DNA from: Spirosoma fluviale
Lineage (GTDB): Bacteria; Bacteroidota; Bacteroidia; Cytophagales; Spirosomataceae
Reading direction: 5' to 3'
DNA: 7,617 nucleotides
Assembly: GCA_945860325.1 (NCBI GenBank)
Contig: CAMARL010000085.1
Location: forward strand, 1-7,617
The notes under the pieces were generated by a model, which did no database searches, had not been told where the DNA came from, and was given only the letters and a program-made list of their open reading frames with translations. Made by a program: the position numbers and the translations under genes. The number at the start of each line of letters is the position of its first letter. Position 1 is the first letter of the stretch. Below, one piece after another: positions 1-6,387 of this stretch.

Positions 1-44
1 TTTAATCGACTAAATCCATTAATTAATTCTGAAACCGATTGCAT
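1..44 (-). CDS. Start of an unidentified gene downstream of moaA (partial, cut by window edge)
   Basis: An ATG at 44-42 on the minus strand opens a frame that stays open to the left edge, giving 14 codons (MQSVSELINGFSRL). It begins only 3 bp after the moaA stop codon, so the two are probably cotranscribed. The neighbour suggests another molybdenum cofactor gene (moeA, moaC, moaE or mog type), but 14 residues do not identify a family and I do not assign one. The gene is truncated by the window, not by mutation as far as can be seen. Confidence 0.5.
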   Translation of the reverse strand, partial: MQSVSELINGFSRL

Positions 45-47
45 ATT

Positions 48-1043
48 TTACCCTCCTATTGAAGTCATAGACTCGTTAATAACTCCTTTTCTATTATTTT
101 CTGCTTCAAAACCATCTTTTGGCCGCTCACCAAAAATTTTGATCATGGTATTCTTCAAATCTTCATCCGAAACTCCTAAACGCAAATATTCCTTTAAATC
201 AAAAACACCATCATCATATAAACATGTTTTAACTTGGCCTAAAGATGTCACTCGAATTCGATTGCATGAACCACAGAACGTCCTACTAAATGCAGCTATA
301 ATTCCCACATCCCCCATAAAACCAGGAACATGATAATTTTTTGACGTTTCACCGTAGGCCATCGGCACTTCTTCGATGTGGGGAAATTCAGTTTTTATAT
401 GGGAAAGTATCCTTCGATAATCCCAAAATAATTTCTCTTCGACTAATCCGGATCCATTAAATGGCATTTCCTCTATAAAACGGACTGAAACGGGGTGCTT
501 TTCTGTAAAATTGACCAAAGGTAAAATGTCCGTTTCATTCATTCCGTGCATAACCACAGCATTTAATTTGACGATGAAATTAGCCTCAATCATACGCATC
601 AAATTTCGGTATACTTGGTCAAAATCATTTCTCCGAGTAATTTTGAAAAAACGCTCAGAATCCAATGAATCGAGACTTAAATTCACATTCTTAATTCCTA
701 AATTTAGCAAAGAATCCAGGTGATTTTCCAGCAAAACCCCGTTGGTTGTCAGGCAAATTTCAAGGTTTTCAATCTTAGCTAATTCCTGTAAAAAATCCAT
801 CAACCCAGGTCGAACAAAGGGTTCGCCACCTGTAATCCGAACTTTTCTTATCCCCAACTGATTTAACACATGAACAATTCGGAGCATTTCCTCCCAAGAC
901 AACAATTTCTTTTGGGGTAAGTAGGCTATCCCCTCTGCAGGCATGCAATACGTACACCTCAAATTACAACGATCCGTAACGGCTAAACGCAAATAACTCA
1001 TCTCTCGACCATGATTGTCAAAAAGAAGCGGTAAATTAGTCAT
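48..1043 (-). CDS. moaA: GTP 3',8-cyclase MoaA (radical SAM, molybdenum cofactor biosynthesis)
   Basis: MoaA is a cytoplasmic radical SAM enzyme that, with MoaC, turns GTP into cyclic pyranopterin monophosphate, the first step of molybdopterin synthesis. The 331-residue product has the family's usual length. The N-terminal motif CNLRCTYC supplies C26, C30 and C33 for the SAM-binding 4Fe-4S cluster. TGGEP follows at about 71-75. The second, substrate-binding cluster is given by C257, C260 and C274 (FCGSCNRIR, then KTCLYDDG). The protein ends in the conserved SMTSIGG, whose terminal GG is needed for activity in characterised MoaA proteins. I chose the ATG at 1043. The frame extends to a TTG at 1085, but that codon lies inside the likely -7 promoter box, and the extra 14 residues are not family-like. 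moaA is divergent from moaD and is followed closely by a further gene on the same strand. Confidence 0.97.
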   Translation of the reverse strand: MTNLPLLFDNHGREMSYLRLAVTDRCNLRCTYCMPAEGIAYLPQKKLLSWEEMLRIVHVLNQLGIRKVRITGGEPFVRPGLMDFLQELAKIENLEICLTTNGVLLENHLDSLLNLGIKNVNLSLDSLDSERFFKITRRNDFDQVYRNLMRMIEANFIVKLNAVVMHGMNETDILPLVNFTEKHPVSVRFIEEMPFNGSGLVEEKLFWDYRRILSHIKTEFPHIEEVPMAYGETSKNYHVPGFMGDVGIIAAFSRTFCGSCNRIRVTSLGQVKTCLYDDGVFDLKEYLRLGVSDEDLKNTMIKIFGERPKDGFEAENNRKGVINESMTSIGG

Positions 1044-1064
1044 TATGCTTTGTGAATTATCCAA

Positions 1065-1072
1065 TATATTTG
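1065..1072 (+). promoter_or_regulatory. Candidate moaD promoter -7 box
   Basis: TATATTTG matches TAnnTTTG exactly and lies 37 bp before the moaD start codon, which would give a leader of about 30 nt. No good -33 element is seen at the normal distance: the nearest TTTG, at 1049-1052, is only 12 bp away. The box lies between the moaA -7 box and the moaA start codon, so the two divergent promoters overlap. Confidence 0.4.
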
Positions 1073-1082
1073 TGATAGAAAA

Positions 1083-1117
1083 CAAAGGTACAAAATTGAC
1101 CTCAATCGAATGCCAAA
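1083..1117 (-). promoter_or_regulatory. Candidate moaA promoter, Bacteroidota type
   Basis: Read on the minus strand, TACCTTTG at 1090-1083 matches the Bacteroidota -7 consensus TAnnTTTG. TTTG at 1117-1114 can serve as the -33 element, with 23 bp between them, at the long end of the usual range. Transcription would begin around 1076-1079, giving a leader of roughly 35 nt before the ATG at 1043. The -33 element lies inside the first codons of the divergent moaD. This is a sequence match only. Confidence 0.5.
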
Positions 1118-1355
1118 CTATAAAATTCTCCTCTTTGGAATTTGCCGTGATTTGCTAAATAATGAAACAATTGAGCATCAAAATGATGGTTTATTGACCT
1201 CAGGCCAATTATTACAATCGCTCAAAAAAAGCTATCCGGCATTAGAAAATTTGCCTTCCCTTAGAATTGCCGTAGATCATCATTTCCCTAAACCGGAATT
1301 TATGGTGGAAGAAAATATGGAAATTGCCTTAATTCCGCCAGTTAGTGGGGGATAA
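1110..1355 (+). CDS. moaD: Molybdopterin synthase small subunit MoaD (sulfur carrier)
   Basis: MoaD is a ubiquitin-like beta-grasp protein. Its C-terminal glycine is adenylated and then thiocarboxylated, and as part of the MoaD-MoaE molybdopterin synthase it donates sulfur to the pterin precursor in the cytoplasm. The product is 81 residues, normal for the family. It begins with a typical first strand (YKILLFGICRDLL), has a central helix region near residues 32-41, and ends in IALIPPVSGG with the diagnostic Gly-Gly at 80-81. No moaE lies beside it here. The gene is divergent from moaA, which supports the Moco assignment over a ThiS-type carrier. The ATG at 1110 is the natural start, with no strong Shine-Dalgarno site. 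Confidence 0.92.
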   Translation: MPNYKILLFGICRDLLNNETIEHQNDGLLTSGQLLQSLKKSYPALENLPSLRIAVDHHFPKPEFMVEENMEIALIPPVSGG

Positions 1356-1391
1356 TCGCGCCTAATTCTCTATAGAGTCACTAGATTAGTT

Positions 1392-1399
1392 TATATTTG
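1392..1399 (+). promoter_or_regulatory. Candidate nuoL promoter -7 box
   Basis: TATATTTG is an exact TAnnTTTG match 15 bp before the GTG start of nuoL. Transcription would begin near 1405, leaving a leader of only about 10 nt. No clear TTG or TTTG sits 19-23 bp upstream, so the -33 element is weak or absent. A 10-bp palindrome, CTCTATAGAG, lies at 1368-1377, where a -33 element would be expected, and could be a protein-binding site. Confidence 0.4.
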
Positions 1400-1414
1400 C
1401 AAAAAAAATAATTC

Positions 1415-3289
1415 GTGGAAATAAATTTCCAATTTATCGGCCTCCTGCTACTCCCTTGGATCTCAGCGCTTTTGGTTGGACTATTCGCCCATAAAGCAAA
1501 AAAATACATTTCCAGTATTTCTATTTCGCTCTCATTCATTTTTACAGTCCTTACATGCTATTTTATTTATAGCCTCTCGGGACAAAATTTAAAAATAGGC
1601 TTCCCGTGGATAAACATGGGGCATGAAACTTATATTGCTAGCTTTTGGATCAATTCCTCTGCCAAACTTATCGCCCTGTTGGTCAGCATCGTAGGTTTAT
1701 TCGTCCAAATTTTTTCCAAATCTTACATGGAAAAAGATGCAAATATAGGCCGCTATTATGTCTATTTACATGGTTTCGTCGGCGCCATGATTTGGCTCGT
1801 TTTTTCAGACCAAATTTACCTCTTTTATGGTTCTTGGGAATTGGTCGGTGCCTTTTCTTATTTATTAATTAGCTTTTGGCATCAAAAACCTGAAGCCATA
1901 CGAGCAGCTAAAAAAGCATTTTTAATTAACCGATTCGCCGATATTGCCTTGATTTTGGGACTTATAAGTCTTAGTGCTCATTTTCATTCGACCTATTTTT
2001 CTTCCATGGACCCCATGGCCTTTGACAATCCCCCCTTTTGGATAGGTATGTTAGTGTTCATAGGCGCGATGGGCAAATCGGCCCAATTTCCATTTATGTC
2101 TTGGTTGCCTGATGCCATGGAAGGACCGACACCCGCTTCAGCATTAATTCATGCGGCAACGATGGTAGCCGCAGGCGTATTTCTAGGCATCCGTGTGTTC
2201 CCATTTTTTGGTGAATCAGTGCATGTGATGATGGCCTGTGTGGGTGCTATTTCACTTGTTTCCGCCGGAATTTTGGCCATTTTCCAAAACGACATTAAAA
2301 AAATCCTCGCCTATTCGACGATATCCCAATTAGGCCTAATGTGGATAGGAATGGGTTCCGACGCATCCATGTTCCACCTATGGGTACACGGAATATTTAA
2401 AGCAGGATTATTTTTATCGGCAGGGTCCATCATTCATTTTGTCCATCATCAAAACTTAAATCATATGGGTGGTTTAAGAAAACATATGCCCATTACCTGC
2501 ATCGCCTTTTTTATTTTCAGTGCCGGCTTGATGGGAATTCCATTGACCAGCGGCTTTTATACAAAAGAAAATATCGCTGGGTTTTTATGGGCATCGGCTG
2601 AAAATAGCCTTTTTTCAACTTACTATTTTATACTTTTGGGTGCGCTGAGTGTCGGCATGATCCTGACTTCTTTCTATGCATCTCGACTTTTCTACTTGAT
2701 TTTTTTTGGAGATTCTAGGGAACAAGCGCCTAGGGAAACAGCTCGAAACCATGGATTGCAAATGATCCCGATTGTCATCTTAGCTATTTTAAGCCTTTCC
2801 GTGGTAGTGAACCTAAATCCGCTAAATGTCCAGGAATCTGAATTTTTACGTTATTTCGATTTACAGTCCTTTCAAGTGCCAGATGTTTGGCTATGGATTA
2901 CGGTGTCAACTTGGATCCTAGGAATCTTTTTAACCTATTTAACGAGGCATTGGATCCCTAAAACAAATGTCCAATTTTTATCATTTTTCTGGCCTTCCCT
3001 ATTCAAATTAATCTTTTTCAAAAGTGAAATGGTTCGATGGATTGAAGTCCAAGTTTATGATCGGTTTGTGAACAACCTAGCTCGAGTACAAGTCATCATC
3101 GCACATTTAATTGCCTGGATTGACCGCTGGATCGTGGATGGAATTCTGGTGGGTGGCGTCTCTAAATTAAGCCAATGGATGGGCGCCGGTTTAAGCCGTT
3201 GGCAATCCGGTAAAGTTCAAAGCTATTGGATATTGGTTTTTGTTACATTTGGGCTATTTTTACTTTTTACAATTTTACAAAGAGGATGA
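1415..3289 (+). CDS. nuoL: NADH-quinone oxidoreductase (complex I) subunit L, NuoL
   Basis: NuoL is the distal antiporter-like subunit of the complex I membrane arm, which pumps protons as electrons pass from NADH to quinone. The 624-residue product has the usual length and is almost wholly hydrophobic. Channel residues are visible: E142 in GSWELVGAFSYLL (TM5), K221 in MGKSAQFPFMSWLPDAMEGP (TM7), the DIKKILAYSTISQLG segment near 293-307, HGIFKAGLFL with K329, and K384 in GFYTKENI (TM12). The C-terminal 90 or so residues (VYDRFVNN onward) fit the lateral helix and the last membrane helix specific to NuoL, so this is not a short MrpA/MrpD or DabB-like relative. The start must be GTG at 1415: an in-frame TAA lies at 1409-1411 and the first internal ATG would remove 68 residues. 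Its last bases overlap nuoM by 4 bp (ATGA). No nuoA-K genes precede it. Confidence 0.93.
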   Translation: MEINFQFIGLLLLPWISALLVGLFAHKAKKYISSISISLSFIFTVLTCYFIYSLSGQNLKIGFPWINMGHETYIASFWINSSAKLIALLVSIVGLFVQIFSKSYMEKDANIGRYYVYLHGFVGAMIWLVFSDQIYLFYGSWELVGAFSYLLISFWHQKPEAIRAAKKAFLINRFADIALILGLISLSAHFHSTYFSSMDPMAFDNPPFWIGMLVFIGAMGKSAQFPFMSWLPDAMEGPTPASALIHAATMVAAGVFLGIRVFPFFGESVHVMMACVGAISLVSAGILAIFQNDIKKILAYSTISQLGLMWIGMGSDASMFHLWVHGIFKAGLFLSAGSIIHFVHHQNLNHMGGLRKHMPITCIAFFIFSAGLMGIPLTSGFYTKENIAGFLWASAENSLFSTYYFILLGALSVGMILTSFYASRLFYLIFFGDSREQAPRETARNHGLQMIPIVILAILSLSVVVNLNPLNVQESEFLRYFDLQSFQVPDVWLWITVSTWILGIFLTYLTRHWIPKTNVQFLSFFWPSLFKLIFFKSEMVRWIEVQVYDRFVNNLARVQVIIAHLIAWIDRWIVDGILVGGVSKLSQWMGAGLSRWQSGKVQSYWILVFVTFGLFLLFTILQRG

Positions 3290-4941
3290 TTGAATCGATA
3301 TTATCACTGCTAATTCTAATCCCATTATTGGGCTCGATATTCATAGGATTCGGGGTGATTAAAAAATACATTCGGAGCATAGCGATTCTTTTTTCAGGAA
3401 TTCAAATTAGCCTTTTGGTTTATTTATTCACGAAATTTGATAAACAAGCCACTTCATTTCAGTTTCAGGAATCAAAGGATTGGATTCATTTATCTTTAGG
3501 TAGTCTGGGTCAATTTACCGCAAAATATTCCTTGGGAGTTGATGGACTTAGCCTTCCATTATTAGCGCTAACATCCCTGATTACATTCGTAGCCCTATGG
3601 AATTCGACAGAAATTAAAGAGAAATTTAATGCCTATTATGGATTGGTATTGCTTTTAAATGCATCGTTAATTGGCTGTTTTTTAGCGAAAGACATGTTTC
3701 TGTTCTATGTTTTTTTTGAATTCATGCTATTGCCCATGTATTTTTTGATTGGAATTTGGGGTGGACCAAATCGAAATTATGCCTCCTTGAAATTTTTTAT
3801 TTATACGCTTTTAGGTTCTTTATTCATCCTAATTATCATGCTGGGGATTAGCATCGCGTACATTGACCCCTATGAAACGGCGCTATTGACAGGAGCGATT
3901 CAAGAAGGACAAAGCTTTACAGTCGAAGGACTATTTGCCATTCAAAAATCATTGGCCTTGCAGGAAATCCCGATGAGGCAAATCGTGCATAGTTTTGATA
4001 TTCAAGCGTTGAGCGATGTAAATAATTGCATGCCGAACAGTTTGTTCAGTCCAAATTCTGGTTGGTTGCTCAGTGGCCTAAGCGGGAGAGAATGGGGATT
4101 TTGGCTGTTATTTGTGGGTTTTGCGATTAAATTACCCCTTGTACCGCTACATACTTGGCTTCCAGATGCCCACGTAGAAGCACCCACTCCTATTTCTGTT
4201 CTATTAGCTGGGATTTTATTGAAAATTGGGGCTTATGGTTGGCTTAGAATGGCTATCCCATTTTTCCACAAAGAGGCGATGGGCAATGCTCAAATTTTAG
4301 CTGGATTAGGCGCGCTTTCCATTATTTATGGCGCATACAATGCCTTAGCCATGAAGGACATCAAAAAATTAGTCGCCTATTCGTCCATTTCACATATGGG
4401 ATTTGTCTTATTGGGAATCGCAGCCTTCAATGTAGAAGGTTGGCAAGGCGCGATATTCCAATTAATCTCCCATGGTATTTTATCGGCCATGTTATTTTTA
4501 ATGGCAGGTGTTTTATATAGCCGAACGGACAACCGAGATATCGACAGCTATTCAGGCCTTGCCAGCAAAATGCCTGTTTTCACACTCATTTCAGGAGTAG
4601 CTATTTTTGCCTCCTTGGGTCTACCCGGATTTTCAGGGTTTATCGGCGAATTCTTCAGCTTAATGGGAGCATTCACCAGCCCATTATTAAATCCAATCTA
4701 TTCGATTATAGGAGCATTGGGGATTTTATTAGGGGCGGGATATTTGCTTTGGACATTCCAAAAAGTATTTTTAGGCAAGTATTATACGCTAAATGCAAAT
4801 TGGTCGATGAGCGATTTAACTCTCACAGAAACACTTAGTTTATATTCATTGGGATTAATCAGTATTGTTTTAGGAATTTTTCCAAACATGTTATTTAGCA
4901 TAAGCGAAAATTTTGTGTTAAAATTACTTTCCAATATTTAA
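3286..4941 (+). CDS. nuoM: NADH-quinone oxidoreductase (complex I) subunit M, NuoM
   Basis: NuoM is the middle antiporter-like proton-pumping subunit of complex I. The 551-residue product carries E145 in FFEFMLLPMYFLIG (TM5), K282 in FAIKLPLVPLHTWLPDAH (TM7), the DIKKLVAYSSISHMG segment (358-372), HGILSAMLFLMAG and E455 in FIGEFF (TM12). These match the key residues E144, K234 and E407 of E. coli NuoM (509 residues). The distance from the TM5 glutamate to the TM7 lysine is 137 residues here against 90 in E. coli, so about 48 residues are added in the loop around 193-266, between TM6 and TM7. The ATG at 3286 overlaps the nuoL stop as ATGA, indicating translational coupling; an upstream in-frame TTG at 3226 is rejected. 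nuoN, normally next, is absent; a TM2-domain gene starts 11 bp later. Confidence 0.94.
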   Translation: MIESILSLLILIPLLGSIFIGFGVIKKYIRSIAILFSGIQISLLVYLFTKFDKQATSFQFQESKDWIHLSLGSLGQFTAKYSLGVDGLSLPLLALTSLITFVALWNSTEIKEKFNAYYGLVLLLNASLIGCFLAKDMFLFYVFFEFMLLPMYFLIGIWGGPNRNYASLKFFIYTLLGSLFILIIMLGISIAYIDPYETALLTGAIQEGQSFTVEGLFAIQKSLALQEIPMRQIVHSFDIQALSDVNNCMPNSLFSPNSGWLLSGLSGREWGFWLLFVGFAIKLPLVPLHTWLPDAHVEAPTPISVLLAGILLKIGAYGWLRMAIPFFHKEAMGNAQILAGLGALSIIYGAYNALAMKDIKKLVAYSSISHMGFVLLGIAAFNVEGWQGAIFQLISHGILSAMLFLMAGVLYSRTDNRDIDSYSGLASKMPVFTLISGVAIFASLGLPGFSGFIGEFFSLMGAFTSPLLNPIYSIIGALGILLGAGYLLWTFQKVFLGKYYTLNANWSMSDLTLTETLSLYSLGLISIVLGIFPNMLFSISENFVLKLLSNI

Positions 4942-4952
4942 TAAAACCCTAC

Positions 4953-5312
4953 ATGAATTCAAAATGGATTCCGCTTTTCTCTAATTTAGATGCTGAAGAA
5001 TCAAGCTCGGTTAAAGGAATTTTGGATGGATTAGATGAAGGCCAACAAGAGCAATTTGCGGCTCTATATTTAAATAAGAGAAGGGAAACTAGCCTTATAT
5101 TGATTTGTATATTGGCCGGTTTTTTAGGGTTTGCTGGGGTACATCGATTTATCACCAATCGAATTGGGCTCGGTCTTCTGTATTTCTTTACGGGAGGTTT
5201 TCTTTTGATTGGAACCATAATTGACCTATTTAGATATAAAAAAATTGCCCGAAAATATAATACCAAAATGGCGCTTGAAACAGCTACCTTATTGGGCATT
5301 TGGAAAAATTAA
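4953..5312 (+). CDS. TM2 domain-containing small membrane protein
   Basis: This 119-residue protein has a charged, probably helical N-terminal part (about 12-45, with the segment LDEGQQEQFAALYLNKRR) followed by a TM2 domain. The domain shows a first membrane helix at about 47-63, the hallmark turn GVHRF at 62-66, a second helix at about 72-90, and an Asp (IIDLFRY, D91) at its end. TM2 domains are found in many bacterial and eukaryotic membrane proteins, but no molecular function is firmly established in bacteria. It starts at the ATG 11 bp after nuoM and ends 26 bp before the next gene, so it is probably cotranscribed with nuoLM. A role in complex I assembly would be a guess based on position alone. 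Confidence 0.85.
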   Translation: MNSKWIPLFSNLDAEESSSVKGILDGLDEGQQEQFAALYLNKRRETSLILICILAGFLGFAGVHRFITNRIGLGLLYFFTGGFLLIGTIIDLFRYKKIARKYNTKMALETATLLGIWKN

Positions 5313-5338
5313 AATTAAAAACACATAAAACTAAACCT

Positions 5339-6235
5339 ATGAAAAATGACATGAGTCGAAGAGACCTATTAAAAAATTCAGCCGGACTCGCTGGAATTGG
5401 TTTTTTAGGCACCTCGATGGAACACCGCTTTAACGAGGCCGACAAGCAAGTTGGCGCCGATTTAAAAGGAAAAGTCAACCACTCTGCATGCAGATGGTGT
5501 TATGATAAAATTCCTTTTGAAGAACTAGTTGTAAACGCAAAAAAAATCGGTTTACAGTCGATTGAGTTAACGGGACCGGATGAGTGGGATATCCTAAAAA
5601 AACATGATATGACCGCGGCGATTGGTTGGGGTAAATATCCTGAAAAAATGGGCTTACCCAATTTCTTCAATAAGATTCAAAACCACGATAAATTAGTTGA
5701 ATTCTACGAGGATCTAATTCCTCGCGCAGCCAAAGCAGGCGTTAAAAACCTAATCACTTTCTCCGGAAACAGAGATGGACTTAGCGATGAGCAAGGACTT
5801 TTGAATTGTAAAAAAGGACTTCAGCGAATCATGAAAACGGCTGAAAAGCATGATGTTACTATTTCCATGGAGTTGTTGAACTCCAAAGTAAACCACAAGG
5901 ATTATCAATGTGATCATACCGAGTGGGGTTCCGTATTATGCGAGATGGTTGGATCCAACAAATTTAAATTGCTTTATGACATCTACCATATGCAAATTAT
6001 GGAAGGCGACGTAATTGCCACCATTAAGAAAAATTATCAATATATTTCTCATTATCATACGGGGGGTGTTCCCGGCCGACATGAAATAGATGAGACGCAA
6101 GAATTAAACTATGCCCCAATTATCAAGGCTATTTACGATACAGGATACAAAGGATTTATCGGTCAAGAATTTATACCGGCAAGAGAAGATAAAATGGCTT
6201 CTTTGGAACAAGCGGTTAAAATATGTGATATATAA
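5339..6235 (+). CDS. Hydroxypyruvate isomerase-like TIM-barrel protein with twin-arginine signal
   Basis: The 298-residue product belongs to the xylose isomerase-like TIM-barrel (AP endonuclease family 2) group that includes hydroxypyruvate isomerase and sugar epimerases. Likely metal and catalytic residues are E178 (SMELLNSK), D214 with H217 (LLYDIYHMQ), H240 (HYHTGGVPGRHEID) and E277 (IGQEFIP). The VPGRHE segment followed by ELNY resembles hydroxypyruvate isomerase, but the residues between are IDETQ rather than the usual EPGTGE-like stretch, so the substrate is uncertain. The N-terminus MSRRDLLKNSAGLAGIGFLG has a twin-arginine motif (R7, R8) and a short hydrophobic core, suggesting folded export by Tat. 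No clear cleavage site is seen, and it may stay membrane-anchored. I chose the ATG at 5339; a TTG at 5300 overlaps the preceding gene, and the ATG at 5351 is a possible alternative. Confidence 0.85.
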   Translation: MKNDMSRRDLLKNSAGLAGIGFLGTSMEHRFNEADKQVGADLKGKVNHSACRWCYDKIPFEELVVNAKKIGLQSIELTGPDEWDILKKHDMTAAIGWGKYPEKMGLPNFFNKIQNHDKLVEFYEDLIPRAAKAGVKNLITFSGNRDGLSDEQGLLNCKKGLQRIMKTAEKHDVTISMELLNSKVNHKDYQCDHTEWGSVLCEMVGSNKFKLLYDIYHMQIMEGDVIATIKKNYQYISHYHTGGVPGRHEIDETQELNYAPIIKAIYDTGYKGFIGQEFIPAREDKMASLEQAVKICDI

Positions 6236-6250
6236 AACCAAGTAAGTGAT

Positions 6251-6290
6251 AAAATACAAACCTTTGCTGGCCAAGGGTTTGTATTTTTTT
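6251..6290 (+). terminator. Intrinsic terminator after the TIM-barrel gene
   Basis: A perfect 12-bp stem pairs AAAATACAAACC (6251-6262) with GGTTTGTATTTT (6276-6287) around a 13-nt loop, and runs into an uninterrupted T-tract at 6284-6292. It sits 15 bp after the stop codon and would end the nuoL-nuoM-TM2-TIM-barrel transcript. The T-tract is strong only in the plus direction. Confidence 0.88.
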
Positions 6291-6292
6291 TT

Positions 6293-6306
6293 ATCAGCAT
6301 GCTGAT
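6293..6306. repeat. 14-bp perfect palindrome ATCAGCATGCTGAT
   Basis: This palindrome follows immediately after the terminator T-tract and lies about 80 bp before the surface-protein gene. A further short inverted pair, TGATC (6303-6307) and GATCA (6315-6319), overlaps its right end. It could be a binding site for a dimeric regulator of the downstream gene, or chance. The rest of the 151-bp gap is AT-rich, and no TAnnTTTG box for the downstream gene was found in it. Confidence 0.4.
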
Positions 6307-6360
6307 CATTTTTCGATCAAAATTTTAAAACAAATTTTCGAGGCCAATTATTAACTTATT

Positions 6361-6387
6361 TCAGGACTTCAAACCCAGAAGTTCTGA
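6361..6387 (+). promoter_or_regulatory. Hairpin covering the start of the surface-protein gene
   Basis: TCAGGACTTC (6361-6370) pairs with GAAGTTCTGA (6378-6387) over 10 bp with one G-U wobble (6365 with 6383), leaving a 7-nt loop AAACCCA. The final paired base is the A of the ATG start codon. The right arm also contains a palindrome of its own, CAGAAGTTCTG (6376-6386). There is no T-tract, so it is not a terminator. It may limit ribosome access or be an operator at the DNA level. The pairing is seen in the sequence; the function is inferred. Confidence 0.5.

Noticed and set aside
1044..1085. Longer moaA starting at TTG 1085
   Set aside because: The TTG lies within the TACCTTTG promoter box, and the added 14 residues do not look like MoaA; the ATG at 1043 gives the normal N-terminus.
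3226..3285. Longer nuoM starting at TTG 3226
   Set aside because: It would overlap nuoL by over 60 bp; the ATG at 3286 forms a classic ATGA overlap and gives a normal NuoM N-terminus.
1415..4941. NuoL/NuoM as a DAB inorganic-carbon transporter or Mrp antiporter
   Set aside because: No DabA-like (DUF2309) or other mrp genes are adjacent, NuoL has the long C-terminal lateral-helix region, and both proteins carry complex I key residues.
4949..5299. 116-codon open frame on the minus strand opposite the TM2 gene
   Set aside because: The plus strand encodes a recognisable TM2 domain with the GVHRF motif; the antisense product has no recognisable features.
5300..5338. Longer TIM-barrel gene starting at TTG 5300
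   Set aside because: It overlaps the TM2 gene and puts a lysine-rich stretch before the Tat motif; the ATG at 5339 is more natural.
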